DNA of 64,000 nucleotides from Penumbrarchaeum sp964445525. Its GTDB lineage: Archaea > Thermoplasmatota > Penumbrarchaeia > Penumbrarchaeales > Penumbrarchaeaceae. Below the pieces are notes generated by a model. It had not been told where the DNA came from, ran no database searches, and worked only from the letters and a program-made list of their open reading frames with translations. The stretch spans positions 15,316 through 79,315 of the forward strand of contig CAYULA010000012.1 of NCBI GenBank assembly GCA_964445525.1. The letters are read 5' to 3'. The translations under genes and the position numbers were made by a program. Each line of letters starts with the position of its first letter. The first letter of the stretch is position 1. This document shows positions 8,963 through 16,760 of this stretch, piece by piece.

Positions 8963-9766
8963 TCACGGCACGATCTCTCTCAATAAGACCGCCCTGCCGG
9001 ATTCGACTCCCTTGTAGAGGAGATGGAATGTCATTCCCTGGTCCACCGGTGCAGTGTCCCTTACAAGCACGGAATCCCCTTCGCTGACCAGATCGAGGCC
9101 CTCTATTGATGTTTCGAGATCCACGTATCTGACGGTCTCGTTCACCCCTGCCAGGAGAAGCTCGTCAAGTGTTCCGTAAAGGACCATCTCATCGTCGGCG
9201 TCCCGTATCTCGTAGGTGAAATTATCCATGGTTTCCATCCTGGATACCTCACTCAGTGTCAATATGAAATGAGGGTCGGCAACCAATCCGAAGGGATCCC
9301 CGTAACTGACGGTGAATACCACCTCAGGGGGATCGATCTCCTCTTCAACTTCCACGGTGATCTCCACTGTATCCGTATCATTGAAGGTTCCGTCCGATAC
9401 GGTGAGGGTAATTGTAATTGTTTCCGTGGATTCCGGAACGGGTGCTGTGTAGAGAACGGTCTCTCCCACAAGGTCCCTGTCATTGTCCGTTACACCGTCG
9501 TTATCCGAATCGGTCTCATCATTTGTGTCCCAGTAGAACTCCAGCTCATCTCCGTCCAGATCCTCCGAATCCGATCCGTCCAGAGTATACTGTTCCGCCG
9601 GTTCCAGCGTTACGTCCTCTCCGGCATTTGCAATAGGGGGATTGTTCTCTCTTTCCTCATCCTCGTCTCCTCCGTTTAGAACAGCAACCATGATGGCAAC
9701 TGCCAGAACGGCAAGGATGATGACCGCGATTATCAGTCCGAATTTTTGAAAACTTTTTGGTTCCAT
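8963..9766 (-). CDS. Membrane-anchored secreted protein with PKD-like domain
   Basis: A 267-residue protein. The N-terminal anchor or uncleaved signal spans about residues 9-32, followed by an acidic linker. An Ig/PKD-like domain (NPPIANAGEDVTL to about residue 145) contains a calcium-binding-like DSDNDGVTDND loop. The second half is a beta-rich domain of unknown family. I chose the ATG at 9766, which has a GAGGTTT site just upstream; the longer reading to 9805 has no such site and would add a non-hydrophobic extension. Likely a cell-surface protein; function unknown. Confidence 0.8.
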   Translation of the reverse strand: MEPKSFQKFGLIIAVIILAVLAVAIMVAVLNGGDEDEERENNPPIANAGEDVTLEPAEQYTLDGSDSEDLDGDELEFYWDTNDETDSDNDGVTDNDRDLVGETVLYTAPVPESTETITITLTVSDGTFNDTDTVEITVEVEEEIDPPEVVFTVSYGDPFGLVADPHFILTLSEVSRMETMDNFTYEIRDADDEMVLYGTLDELLLAGVNETVRYVDLETSIEGLDLVSEGDSVLVRDTAPVDQGMTFHLLYKGVESGRAVLLREIVP

Positions 9767-9904
9767 ATTTAAACCTCGATCTGAAGCTTTATTAATCCTT
9801 CCCATTGGATAGGATTAAGGATGTCATGCCGGTATTTTTTGGGGATTTGGAAAAAATGGGGGTGGGAAGATTTACCGGGATGACCGGGGTTTTTTGGGGA
9901 ATAA

Positions 9905-10228
9905 TCAGCAGATCTTCTTCCAGCCGATATCCCCGACTCTGTTGAGGTCCTGATCCAACATGACCCTTGCCTGATAGCACTCTGCACCGTCCTTTCTGGC
10001 CCTTGCAGCCATGGTTTCCATTTCCGGCGGGGTCAGGTCGGGAGGATTGTTTGGAGCTAGTGATGATTGGACCTGAACGTAGATTCTCTTGTTTGCCGAT
10101 GAAGCCACGATATCCTTGGAACCTTCCGCCTGGGGATCCCAGTTCTGAATGTTCCAGCCTTTCCGCTTCAATTGGTTCACAACTTCTGACTCTGCCATTT
10201 TTGTGATTTTCGGTTCTTCCATCATCAT
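9905..10228 (-). CDS. Small protein resembling a degenerate restriction-endonuclease fold
   Basis: A 107-residue protein. The N-terminal helix and KRKGWNIQNWDP, followed by GSKDIVA and RIYVQVQSS, resemble the order E-helix, D-strand, ExK-strand of PD-(D/E)XK nucleases. The last motif reads QVQ instead of ExK, so catalysis is doubtful. The C-terminal segment is helical. AGGAGTGA precedes the first of three consecutive ATG codons. The gene stands alone in the stress-gene region. The fold call is a guess from spacing; a search is needed before using it. Confidence 0.55.
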   Translation of the reverse strand: MMMEEPKITKMAESEVVNQLKRKGWNIQNWDPQAEGSKDIVASSANKRIYVQVQSSLAPNNPPDLTPPEMETMAARARKDGAECYQARVMLDQDLNRVGDIGWKKIC

Positions 10229-10294
10229 TCACTCCTGTATTTTATCCTCGTTTGAAGGTTATTTATATTTTTCCTAGTAGGCACCAATTGCGGT

Positions 10295-10464
10295 CATGAA
10301 AAACCCACCGATCCCAAGTTAAGGGCAATCCTCGAACAGAATATCAAGAGGGAACATTGCGCAATCGAGGTCTACAACGGATTGATGAAGATTACAAGAG
10401 AAAAGGACCCTGTCACCTACCAGATGGCATAGGAGATCCTCAAGGGCGAGATCTATCACGAACA
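10295..10464 (+). pseudogene. Remnant of a ferritin-like (Dps/thioferritin-type) gene
   Basis: In frame from 10295, the plus strand encodes a helix beginning PKLRAILEQNIKRE, then CAIEVYNGLMKITR, then KDPVTYQMA, an in-frame TAG, and EILKGEIYHE. The order of helix, E-rich C-A-I-E, DPVTY and an ExxxHE end matches the second half of Dps-like ferritin-superfamily proteins. Only about 55 codons remain. No N-terminal half is found upstream and the 3' end runs into the universal stress protein gene on the other strand. It lies beside oxidative-stress genes, where an intact version would fit. I consider it a decayed or truncated gene. Confidence 0.7.
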
Positions 10465-10893
10465 ACCTTCCGTGCTCTCTCTGATCAGCATAACCGGGCA
10501 GCAGGCATTCCTTGCCACCTTTTCGGCCACGCTTCCTATCAGAAGTGATTCAACCGGGTTCCTGCCCCTGGTTCCCATGATTATAAGATCGTAATTCCTC
10601 GATCTGTCGATTATATTATCCGACGGGTCGCCGTGTTCGATAATGGTCTCGATATCCGTCTTCAACTCCTCGGCAAGGGTCTTGTAGGGTTTGATGACCT
10701 TTTCGCCCATGTCATCAGGTTCTACCCGTTCGGGTTGCTCCATTCCCCTGGGTGTTGGGGTGGGATAATCGGCAACATGCATGACGTCAACCTTGCTTCC
10801 CACCATCTCAGCCAGGTCCATTGCCTTGTGAAAGGCTTTGTTTGAAAGTTCGGATCCGTCCACGGGCACAAGTACTCTCTTGAAATCATTCAT
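10456..10893 (-). CDS. Universal stress protein (UspA family)
   Basis: A 145-residue UspA-fold protein. The first strand is RVLVPVDGS with the conserved aspartate, and the ATP-binding loop GTRGRNP...GS near residues 110-123 follows the G-2x-G-9x-G(S/T) pattern, so it is expected to bind ATP. The start is the ATG at 10893, immediately after the stop of the upstream paralogue, with GAGG before it. It is the last of three usp genes in a row on the minus strand, downstream of superoxide reductase. Confidence 0.9.
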   Translation of the reverse strand: MNDFKRVLVPVDGSELSNKAFHKAMDLAEMVGSKVDVMHVADYPTPTPRGMEQPERVEPDDMGEKVIKPYKTLAEELKTDIETIIEHGDPSDNIIDRSRNYDLIIMGTRGRNPVESLLIGSVAEKVARNACCPVMLIRESTEGCS

Positions 10894-10894
10894 T

Positions 10895-11338
10895 TCATTC
10901 ACTTCCTCTATTCTTTTTTTCTCCAACCAGCATTACCGGAAGATGGCAATCTCTCACCACCTTTTCGGCCACGCTTCCGAGGATCATGTCGGACAACGGG
11001 TTTCTTCCCTTGTTGCCCATAACAACAAGATCGAAACCTTCGCTTGCCTTCAATATCTCATCGGCGGGGGAACCATCCTTGATCATGGAATGGATCTTCA
11101 CATCATTGTTCTTCACCCTTTCCCGGAGATCGCCCATCAGGTTCGATGCGGCTATAACCATCCTGGTCTCGGGAGGTGGGGATGATAGCTTGTAATTGCC
11201 CTGAATGATGAGCGGGATCACATGAAGCAAGGTTATCCCGGCTTTCAGGTCCCTGGCAAGGAGAAGTGCTTTTTCAAAGGCTTTGACCGAGGCAACGGAT
11301 TCATCGACGGGAACCAGTATCTTGTTGAAATTTTTCAT
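10895..11338 (-). CDS. Universal stress protein (UspA family)
   Basis: A 147-residue UspA protein. It begins KILVPVDES and carries the nucleotide loop GNKGRNP...GSVAEK near residue 115. It differs from its neighbours in a proline-rich SSPPPET loop after the second strand. The ATG at 11338 is preferred over one 5 codons upstream because it matches the family N-terminus. The next usp gene begins right at its stop, so translation is probably coupled. Confidence 0.9.
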   Translation of the reverse strand: MKNFNKILVPVDESVASVKAFEKALLLARDLKAGITLLHVIPLIIQGNYKLSSPPPETRMVIAASNLMGDLRERVKNNDVKIHSMIKDGSPADEILKASEGFDLVVMGNKGRNPLSDMILGSVAEKVVRDCHLPVMLVGEKKNRGSE

Positions 11339-11391
11339 ATGGGATTCGACCATTCAATTCTTGGTTTTGGACCTGATAAATCTTTGGGCAT

Positions 11392-11808
11392 TTACCTGAT
11401 GAGGAGTACAGGGCAGCAGCATCTTCTCATCACCCTGTCTGCGACACTTCCCATGATCGCCGATGCCAGGGTTGATCTGCCTCTTGTTCCCATTATAATC
11501 AAGTCATGGGTCTTTGACCTCTCGATTATCTCCCTGGCAGCCTCTCCCTTGACCAGTATATCCTCATGCTCAACACTCCTTTCTCCTGCTTTTTCAATGA
11601 ATTTTTCAAGAATCCTCTTTCCTTTTACAGCCTCCTCCTCCTCCAGATTGGTGTCAATTCCCCCAAGTACCGGAGGTTCAACCTCTATCACATGAACGGT
11701 TGTTATCTTTCCGTCCACTCTCTCTGCCAGATCAAGGGTTGTTGTGAAGGCCCTTTTGGATTCATCTCCCTCATCCACGGGTACCAGGATCCTCTTGAAT
11801 TCATTCAG
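11392..11808 (-). CDS. Universal stress protein, apparent CTG start
   Basis: A 138-residue UspA protein with RILVPVDEG at the N-terminus and the loop GTRGRST...GSVADR near residue 107. The frame has no ATG, GTG or TTG close to the expected start. The first ATG in frame lies 60 codons upstream, inside the preceding gene in another frame. The position matching the family N-terminus is a CTG at 11808 with GAGGGGT about 6 nt upstream, which I take as the start. The upstream 89-residue gene ends 11 nt earlier. Confidence 0.82.
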   Translation of the reverse strand: MNEFKRILVPVDEGDESKRAFTTTLDLAERVDGKITTVHVIEVEPPVLGGIDTNLEEEEAVKGKRILEKFIEKAGERSVEHEDILVKGEAAREIIERSKTHDLIIMGTRGRSTLASAIMGSVADRVMRRCCCPVLLIR

Positions 11809-11819
11809 GTGATTACCCC

Positions 11820-12089
11820 TCAGATCAGATGTTCGTTCTTCTTCTTCAACCACAGAAGGTAGCTGTGGGCGGCTATCTCCATTACATCTTCTTCCGTACC
11901 GCTTCTCTCGGATTCCTTGTCTCCCATATAGACGATTACCTTGTCCCTGAGGGCGTTTTCCAGGTGCAGTAAAGGATATTCCTTCCACATCTGAAGATAT
12001 TCATCCTCCTTTTTTTCGATCTCGATCACAATGCTGTCCTTGAATGAATCGAGATAGTCCAGTATCATCTTCTTCATTTCCTCGTCCAA
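11820..12089 (-). CDS. Hypothetical protein in the superoxide reductase operon
   Basis: An 89-residue, probably all-helical protein of unknown family. The start is a TTG with CGGAG 8 nt upstream; an ATG four codons further in is the alternative. It has a central HLENALRDKVIVYMGD segment and a helix with IAAHSYLLWL near the C-terminus. No cofactor motif is visible. Position between superoxide reductase (24 nt away) and three usp genes suggests a stress role. Confidence 0.65.
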   Translation of the reverse strand: MDEEMKKMILDYLDSFKDSIVIEIEKKEDEYLQMWKEYPLLHLENALRDKVIVYMGDKESERSGTEEDVMEIAAHSYLLWLKKKNEHLI

Positions 12090-12113
12090 TTTACCGACTC
12101 CGGATATTACAGA

Positions 12114-12494
12114 TCACAGTTCGATCTCGTTCGTCCACAGACCGTGTATGTTGCAGTATGACTCGGCTATGATGGTCCCTTTCTTTTCGGTCCTGAACTT
12201 GGCTGTCACGTGCGGTTCGCAGTAGATCGTGCTCGTATCGGGACCCTTCACGGAAGCTCCGTGTGCGGAGAAATTATACTCGCCTATGATGTAGGGGAAT
12301 TTCTCTCCTTCGGGCAGAAATAGCAGTTTTATGTTTTCGATATGGTGTTCGGTCTTGTTGGGGTGGGATATCTCCTTTCCCACTACGGCCTCCACCTCCA
12401 CGATCCCGTTCTCGTTTAACTTAACTTCCAGAACCGGAACGTGTTTTTCATTCTTCCAATCGTCCTTTTGCAGTAGTTCCTTCAATTCCGCCAT
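12114..12494 (-). CDS. Superoxide reductase (neelaredoxin type)
   Basis: A 126-residue class II superoxide reductase that reduces superoxide to hydrogen peroxide at a non-haem iron with four histidines and one cysteine. The ligands are visible: EKHVP (H18, with the gating Glu16), H44 in SHPNKTEHH, H50, and CNIHGLW (C114, H117). The N-terminal rubredoxin-like desulforedoxin domain is absent, as in archaeal anaerobes. It lies downstream of a ferredoxin gene, which could donate electrons, and upstream of usp genes. Confidence 0.96.
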   Translation of the reverse strand: MAELKELLQKDDWKNEKHVPVLEVKLNENGIVEVEAVVGKEISHPNKTEHHIENIKLLFLPEGEKFPYIIGEYNFSAHGASVKGPDTSTIYCEPHVTAKFRTEKKGTIIAESYCNIHGLWTNEIEL

Positions 12495-12579
12495 GATTTA
12501 TCACTTTCCATTGCTTTTATCCGTCTCAATCTTATTCTGGAATGATATATATCTTTGCTTTTCCATAACTTTCACTGTT

Positions 12580-12807
12580 CTAATCAATCACTATCACATC
12601 TACCGGACAAGCGTCCGAGGCTTTCTCCGTACAGGTGACCGCATCTCCGGGAATGTCTCCTTTTGAGGGGCCTCCGTCCGCATACTGTTCCGTTATCGAT
12701 GCTTTCCCGTCAACGTCTATCTTGAAAACGGCGGGGCATGCTTCCACACATCCTCCGCATGAGATGCATCCGTTCCTGTCTATCGTCACCTTCATTTCAT
12801 CAACCAT
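12580..12807 (-). CDS. Ferredoxin [4Fe-4S]
   Basis: A 75-residue ferredoxin of the Thermococcus type. Cysteines are at 14, 17, 20, 24, 59 and 67. The pattern CxxCxxC...CP plus a late C...CPVD is compatible with one [4Fe-4S] cluster; the remaining two cysteines could form a disulfide. The start is the ATG at 12807 with GAGGTTT just upstream; the longer frame to 12909 reads through an AT-rich promoter-like stretch. Likely electron carrier; superoxide reductase 85 nt downstream is a plausible acceptor. Confidence 0.9.
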   Translation of the reverse strand: MVDEMKVTIDRNGCISCGGCVEACPAVFKIDVDGKASITEQYADGGPSKGDIPGDAVTCTEKASDACPVDVIVID

Positions 12808-12921
12808 ATTAAACCTCATTTTAGGGTTATTAATAGTTATTCCATCGGGATTTTTGTTTGCAAAATCAGTAAGGGAAAGTTTTATGAAATGTCTGATCAA
12901 GGTTTTCATGGAGGAAATCGA

Positions 12922-13281
12922 ATGGACAGGATCACAAAAGGGGTCTCCATGACCAGGGAGACCATAAATGACGAGTATGATCAGATCAAGAGCAAGGATC
13001 TGGGAGACAGGGCATCGGACTTCACCAGTGAATCACTGGACAGAATAGAGAGGTCCCTGAGCAATCTCAATTTCAAGATCAAGGAAGGTGCATACGATTT
13101 GGAGAACACCACCAGGGATAAGGTCGATCAGTTCCTGGAAGACATAGATACGCTCAGGGATACCATCAGGTCCAAAAGAGATGAGATCAGGGAGAAGGGA
13201 ATTCAGGAAAAATCCGAGGAGGTCTTGGAAAACATGAGAAACAGATACGACATGATCTCCTCCGGGATTTTGAAAGAGTGA
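12922..13281 (+). CDS. Hypothetical coiled-coil protein
   Basis: A 119-residue, almost wholly helical protein with heptad-like spacing of leucine and isoleucine and many charged residues. No membrane segment or cysteines. The start is the ATG at 12922, preceded by GGAGG at about 7 nt; the longer reading from 12889 lacks a ribosome-binding site. Its stop overlaps the start of the GYD-domain gene (TGATG), so the two are co-translated. Function unknown. Confidence 0.75.
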   Translation: MDRITKGVSMTRETINDEYDQIKSKDLGDRASDFTSESLDRIERSLSNLNFKIKEGAYDLENTTRDKVDQFLEDIDTLRDTIRSKRDEIREKGIQEKSEEVLENMRNRYDMISSGILKE

Positions 13282-13574
13282 TGTCAATGTCAACCTACAT
13301 AATACTGAGCAGGCTCTCACCCGATTCGCTCACGGATCCCTCCGAGATCAAGGAACTTGCAAAAAATGTAAACGACAGGATCAAGAAGGAATGCCCGGGA
13401 ATCACCTGGAAGGAGAGTTATGCCGTGAAGGGCAGCTACGATATCGTGGACATAATCGAGGCGGAAGATGAAAAAGAGGTGGACAGGGCATCCATGATCA
13501 TAAGGTCCCTGGGCCATGCACAGACCGAGACAATGACCACCACCCCCTGGCACGAGTTCCTGGAAGGGTTCTGA
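13281..13574 (+). CDS. GYD-domain protein
   Basis: A 97-residue protein of the GYD family: STYIILSRLS at the N-terminus, the KGSYDIVDIIEA signature near residue 50, and a C-terminal strand and helix, about the usual length of the family. It adopts a ferredoxin-like dimeric fold; its biochemical role is not established. Translation is coupled to the upstream coiled-coil gene and the glycosylase gene starts 1 nt after its stop. Confidence 0.85.
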   Translation: MSMSTYIILSRLSPDSLTDPSEIKELAKNVNDRIKKECPGITWKESYAVKGSYDIVDIIEAEDEKEVDRASMIIRSLGHAQTETMTTTPWHEFLEGF

Positions 13575-13575
13575 T

Positions 13576-14349
13576 TTGCCGGAACTTCCGGATGTGGAGG
13601 TCTTCAGACGCTATATCGGATCCACATCCCTCCACAAGAAGATAATCGATGTGGAGGTTGCTGACGGGAGGATCCTTGAAGATGTCAGCAGGAAGGACCT
13701 TGAAGAACTCGAGGGCAACAGGTTCAATGAAACAAGGAGAATAGGCAAGTACTGTTTTTTGGAGGCGGACGGCCAATGGCTGGTAATGCATTTCGGCATG
13801 ACGGGATACCCGAAATACTACAGGAAGGATAGACCTGACAAGGTCAAGGTAAATTTCGGCTTCGACAATGATTACAATCTGGCCTATGTCTGTACGAGGA
13901 TGCTAGGAAAGATATCCTTATGCGGGGACCCGGATGATTATTCCGGGAAAAATGACATCGGTCCGGACATACTCGGGATGGATGATGATTCATTCATGAA
14001 ATTGATCTCAAAGAAGAAGGGGAAGATCAAGGCCGCCCTTATGGATCAATCTCTCATGTCGGGCCTGGGCAACATCTACACCGACGAGGTTCTCTTCCAG
14101 ACCGGAATCCACCCCGAAGCCAGGGTCTCCGACCTGAAGAGAAATGATCTATCCGAACTCGGGAGAGATATGAAAAAGGTTCTCCATGAGGCAATAAAAG
14201 CAGGGGCCGATCCGGAAGAGATGCCTCCGGAATATCTGATTCCAATCAGGGAAAAGGAGAAAAAATGTCCCAGGGACCAGGGGAAAATCGAAAAGACAAA
14301 GGTGAACGGAAGAAGCACCTATTTCTGCTCGAAACACCAGAAAAAGTGA
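13576..14349 (+). CDS. Formamidopyrimidine-DNA glycosylase/endonuclease VIII-family enzyme
   Basis: A 257-residue Fpg/Nei base-excision repair enzyme. The mature N-terminus PELPDVE has the catalytic Pro and Glu, RRIGKY gives the conserved lysine, and LMDQSLMSGLGNIY is the helix-two-turn-helix. The C-terminal zinc finger is altered: C-x2-D and C-x2-H replace the usual four cysteines, so zinc binding could still occur with Cys2/Asp/His or could be lost. The start is TTG, 1 nt after the GYD stop. Expected to remove oxidised bases, in line with the neighbouring oxidative-stress genes. Confidence 0.92.
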   Translation: MPELPDVEVFRRYIGSTSLHKKIIDVEVADGRILEDVSRKDLEELEGNRFNETRRIGKYCFLEADGQWLVMHFGMTGYPKYYRKDRPDKVKVNFGFDNDYNLAYVCTRMLGKISLCGDPDDYSGKNDIGPDILGMDDDSFMKLISKKKGKIKAALMDQSLMSGLGNIYTDEVLFQTGIHPEARVSDLKRNDLSELGRDMKKVLHEAIKAGADPEEMPPEYLIPIREKEKKCPRDQGKIEKTKVNGRSTYFCSKHQKK

Positions 14350-16719
14350 TCATTCGGCACGGGAAACCGCACGTATAACCTCGAGAACCGAATCGGGATT
14401 GACCGATATGGAATCGATCCCGGACCTCACAAGGAAGGCCGCAAATTCTGGATCGTCACTGGGGGCCTGTCCGCAGAAGGATACCTTTCTGTTCCTGGAA
14501 TGAGCTCTCTCGATCAAAAGCTCTATCATCCTCTTTACGGCCGGATCGTTCTCGTCGAAAACATCCGAAAGGATCTCCGAATCACGATCGGCTCCCAGAA
14601 CCAGCTGTGTCAGATCATTGGATCCTATGGAAAAGCCCGAGAATCTGTCTGCGAAACTTTCAGCGAGAATAACATTGGAGGGGATCTCCGCCATGACGAA
14701 TATGTCCATATCATCCGTTTCCATCTTCTCGTCTATCAATCCCAGTATTCCGTCAGCCTCGGCCAGGGTCCTGCAAAAAGGTATCATCATCACAACATTC
14801 TTGAAACCCATCTCTTCCCTTGCCTTCCTAACCGCCTCGATCTCGAGTTCGAATGCGGGTCTGTACCTCTCGCTGTTGTATCGAACAGCGCCTCTGAAAC
14901 CGAGCATGGGATTGTCCTCCTCGAATTCGAAATCCTCTCCTCCGAGAAGATTGGCGTATTCGTTGGTCTTGAAATCGCTCATTCGCACGATAACGGGATC
15001 GGGATAGGCCGAGGCCGCCATTCTTCCTATCCCCATGGAGAGTTTTTCAACGAAATAATCCGTCTTTTTATAATATGCCGAGGTCAGTTCATCGATCCTT
15101 TCCTTGACCTGGCCGTCTTTCAGATCCATGAATCTTACCAGGGCCATTGGATGAACCTTGATCATGTTGTTGATGATGAACTCCATCCTTGCCAGACCGA
15201 TTCCCTTGGTGGGAACCTTCCACCATCGGAATGCCGAAGAGGGCGAGGAGAGGTTGATCATGATTTCCGTTTCCGTCTCCGGAATATTGGAGATATCAAC
15301 CTCCTTTTCCTCGAAATCCAGGATTCCTGAGTAAACATATCCCTGATCTCCCTCGGAACAGGATACGGTAACCTCCTGGCCGTCTCCGAGGGATGATGTG
15401 GCATTTCCGCATCCCACAACGGCGGTGATATCGAATTCCCTTGAGACGATCGCAGCATGGGAGGTTCTACCACCGTGGTCGGTTACAATTGCGGAAGCTT
15501 TCTTCATTATGGGGACCCAGTCCGGGTCCGTCATTCCCGTAACCAGTACGTTTCCCTCCTCGAATGAATCTATGTCCGAAGCATCCTCTATCACCTGGAC
15601 CTTCCCCGCGGATATCCTCTCCCCTATTGCGATGCCATCGGTCAGTCTGTCGGATCTCTCCTTGAGGCTGAATGTCTTTAGGGCGGTATCCTTCCTGCCC
15701 GACTGCACCGTCTCGGGTCTTGCCTGCAATATGAACAGATCCCCGGAAAAACCGTCCTTTGCCCATTCGATATCCATCGGTTTTTCGTAATGGTCCTCGA
15801 TGATGCAGGCCCATTCCGCCAGGCGCAGTATATCATCGTCTTCCAGTACAAAGGACCTCCTCTCCTTGACGGAGGTCTCGACTGTCCTGGTTGTCCTGCT
15901 GCCGCCTTCGGAATAGACCATCTTGTTCATCTTGGAACCCCGATGCTTTTCAACCAGGGGTCTGTTCCCATTCTTGAGAAGCGGTTTGAATACCATGTAC
16001 TCGTCGGGATTGACCGAGCCCTGGACAACGGTCTCCCCGAGGCCCCAGGCGGCATTTATGACGACGACATCCGGAAATCCCGTCTCGGTATCCAGGGTGA
16101 ACATTACACCCGACCCTCCCCTGTCCGATCTGACCATTTTCTGAACACCAACAGAGAGGGCAACCTTCATGTGATCGAATCCGTTCTCCTCCCGATAGGA
16201 AATGGCCCTGTCCGTGAAAAGCGAAGCATAGCACCTCCTGCAGGCATCAGTCAGCTCGTCGATCCCCTTGACATTGAGGAAGGTCTCCTGCTGACCCGCG
16301 AAACTGGCCTCCGGGAGGTCCTCGGCCGTGGCGCTGCTTCTGACCGCGACATCGATACCCTCGACATCATTTCTCCCGGAGAGATTGAGATAGAATTCTT
16401 CCAATTTCTTCCCTATCTCTTCCGGCATGCTGGCATCCAGGAAAAGGGATCGGATGGCCCTGCCTGTGTCGGGAAGCTTTCTCTCACCTTCCTTGTAGAG
16501 ATCCAGGAGCGAGGATATCCTTTCTGTCAGGTTATTATGTTCCAGAAATCTCCGGTATGATTCGGAGGTCAGGGCGAAACCACCCGGAACGGAAACGCCG
16601 ATCTCGGAAAGGGATGATATCATCTCGCCCAGGGAGGCATTCTTACCGCCAACCGAGGCCACATCTTCATTTCCAACTTCTTCAAGCCATCTTAACCATT
16701 GAGACATGTTATCAGCCAT
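14350..16719 (-). CDS. ppsA: Phosphoenolpyruvate synthase
   Basis: A 789-residue PEP synthase that makes PEP from pyruvate and ATP, the gluconeogenic entry step. Order: pyruvate/ATP-binding domain (about 15-335), swivelling phosphohistidine domain with DHGGRTSHA (H421 accepts the phosphate), then the PEP-utilising barrel ending in CGQAPSD (C749). GGKNASLGEM near residue 24 is typical of the family. It converges on the glycosylase gene with no gap and stands apart from the epimerase upstream. Confidence 0.96.
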   Translation of the reverse strand: MADNMSQWLRWLEEVGNEDVASVGGKNASLGEMISSLSEIGVSVPGGFALTSESYRRFLEHNNLTERISSLLDLYKEGERKLPDTGRAIRSLFLDASMPEEIGKKLEEFYLNLSGRNDVEGIDVAVRSSATAEDLPEASFAGQQETFLNVKGIDELTDACRRCYASLFTDRAISYREENGFDHMKVALSVGVQKMVRSDRGGSGVMFTLDTETGFPDVVVINAAWGLGETVVQGSVNPDEYMVFKPLLKNGNRPLVEKHRGSKMNKMVYSEGGSRTTRTVETSVKERRSFVLEDDDILRLAEWACIIEDHYEKPMDIEWAKDGFSGDLFILQARPETVQSGRKDTALKTFSLKERSDRLTDGIAIGERISAGKVQVIEDASDIDSFEEGNVLVTGMTDPDWVPIMKKASAIVTDHGGRTSHAAIVSREFDITAVVGCGNATSSLGDGQEVTVSCSEGDQGYVYSGILDFEEKEVDISNIPETETEIMINLSSPSSAFRWWKVPTKGIGLARMEFIINNMIKVHPMALVRFMDLKDGQVKERIDELTSAYYKKTDYFVEKLSMGIGRMAASAYPDPVIVRMSDFKTNEYANLLGGEDFEFEEDNPMLGFRGAVRYNSERYRPAFELEIEAVRKAREEMGFKNVVMMIPFCRTLAEADGILGLIDEKMETDDMDIFVMAEIPSNVILAESFADRFSGFSIGSNDLTQLVLGADRDSEILSDVFDENDPAVKRMIELLIERAHSRNRKVSFCGQAPSDDPEFAAFLVRSGIDSISVNPDSVLEVIRAVSRAE

Positions 16720-16760
16720 ATAACCCTGATCTGAAGGGATATCAAATCTTTGGCCGATAA

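Noticed and set aside
11809..11988. N-terminal extension of the third usp gene from an ATG at 11988
   Set aside because: It lies inside another gene in a different frame and its residues do not resemble UspA proteins.
14500..15330. Long plus-strand frame antisense to PEP synthase
   Set aside because: It mirrors the codon pattern of ppsA, has no ribosome-binding site and no recognisable motif.
15790..16560. Plus-strand frame of 256 codons antisense to PEP synthase
   Set aside because: Same reason: a shadow of a strongly conserved gene on the other strand.
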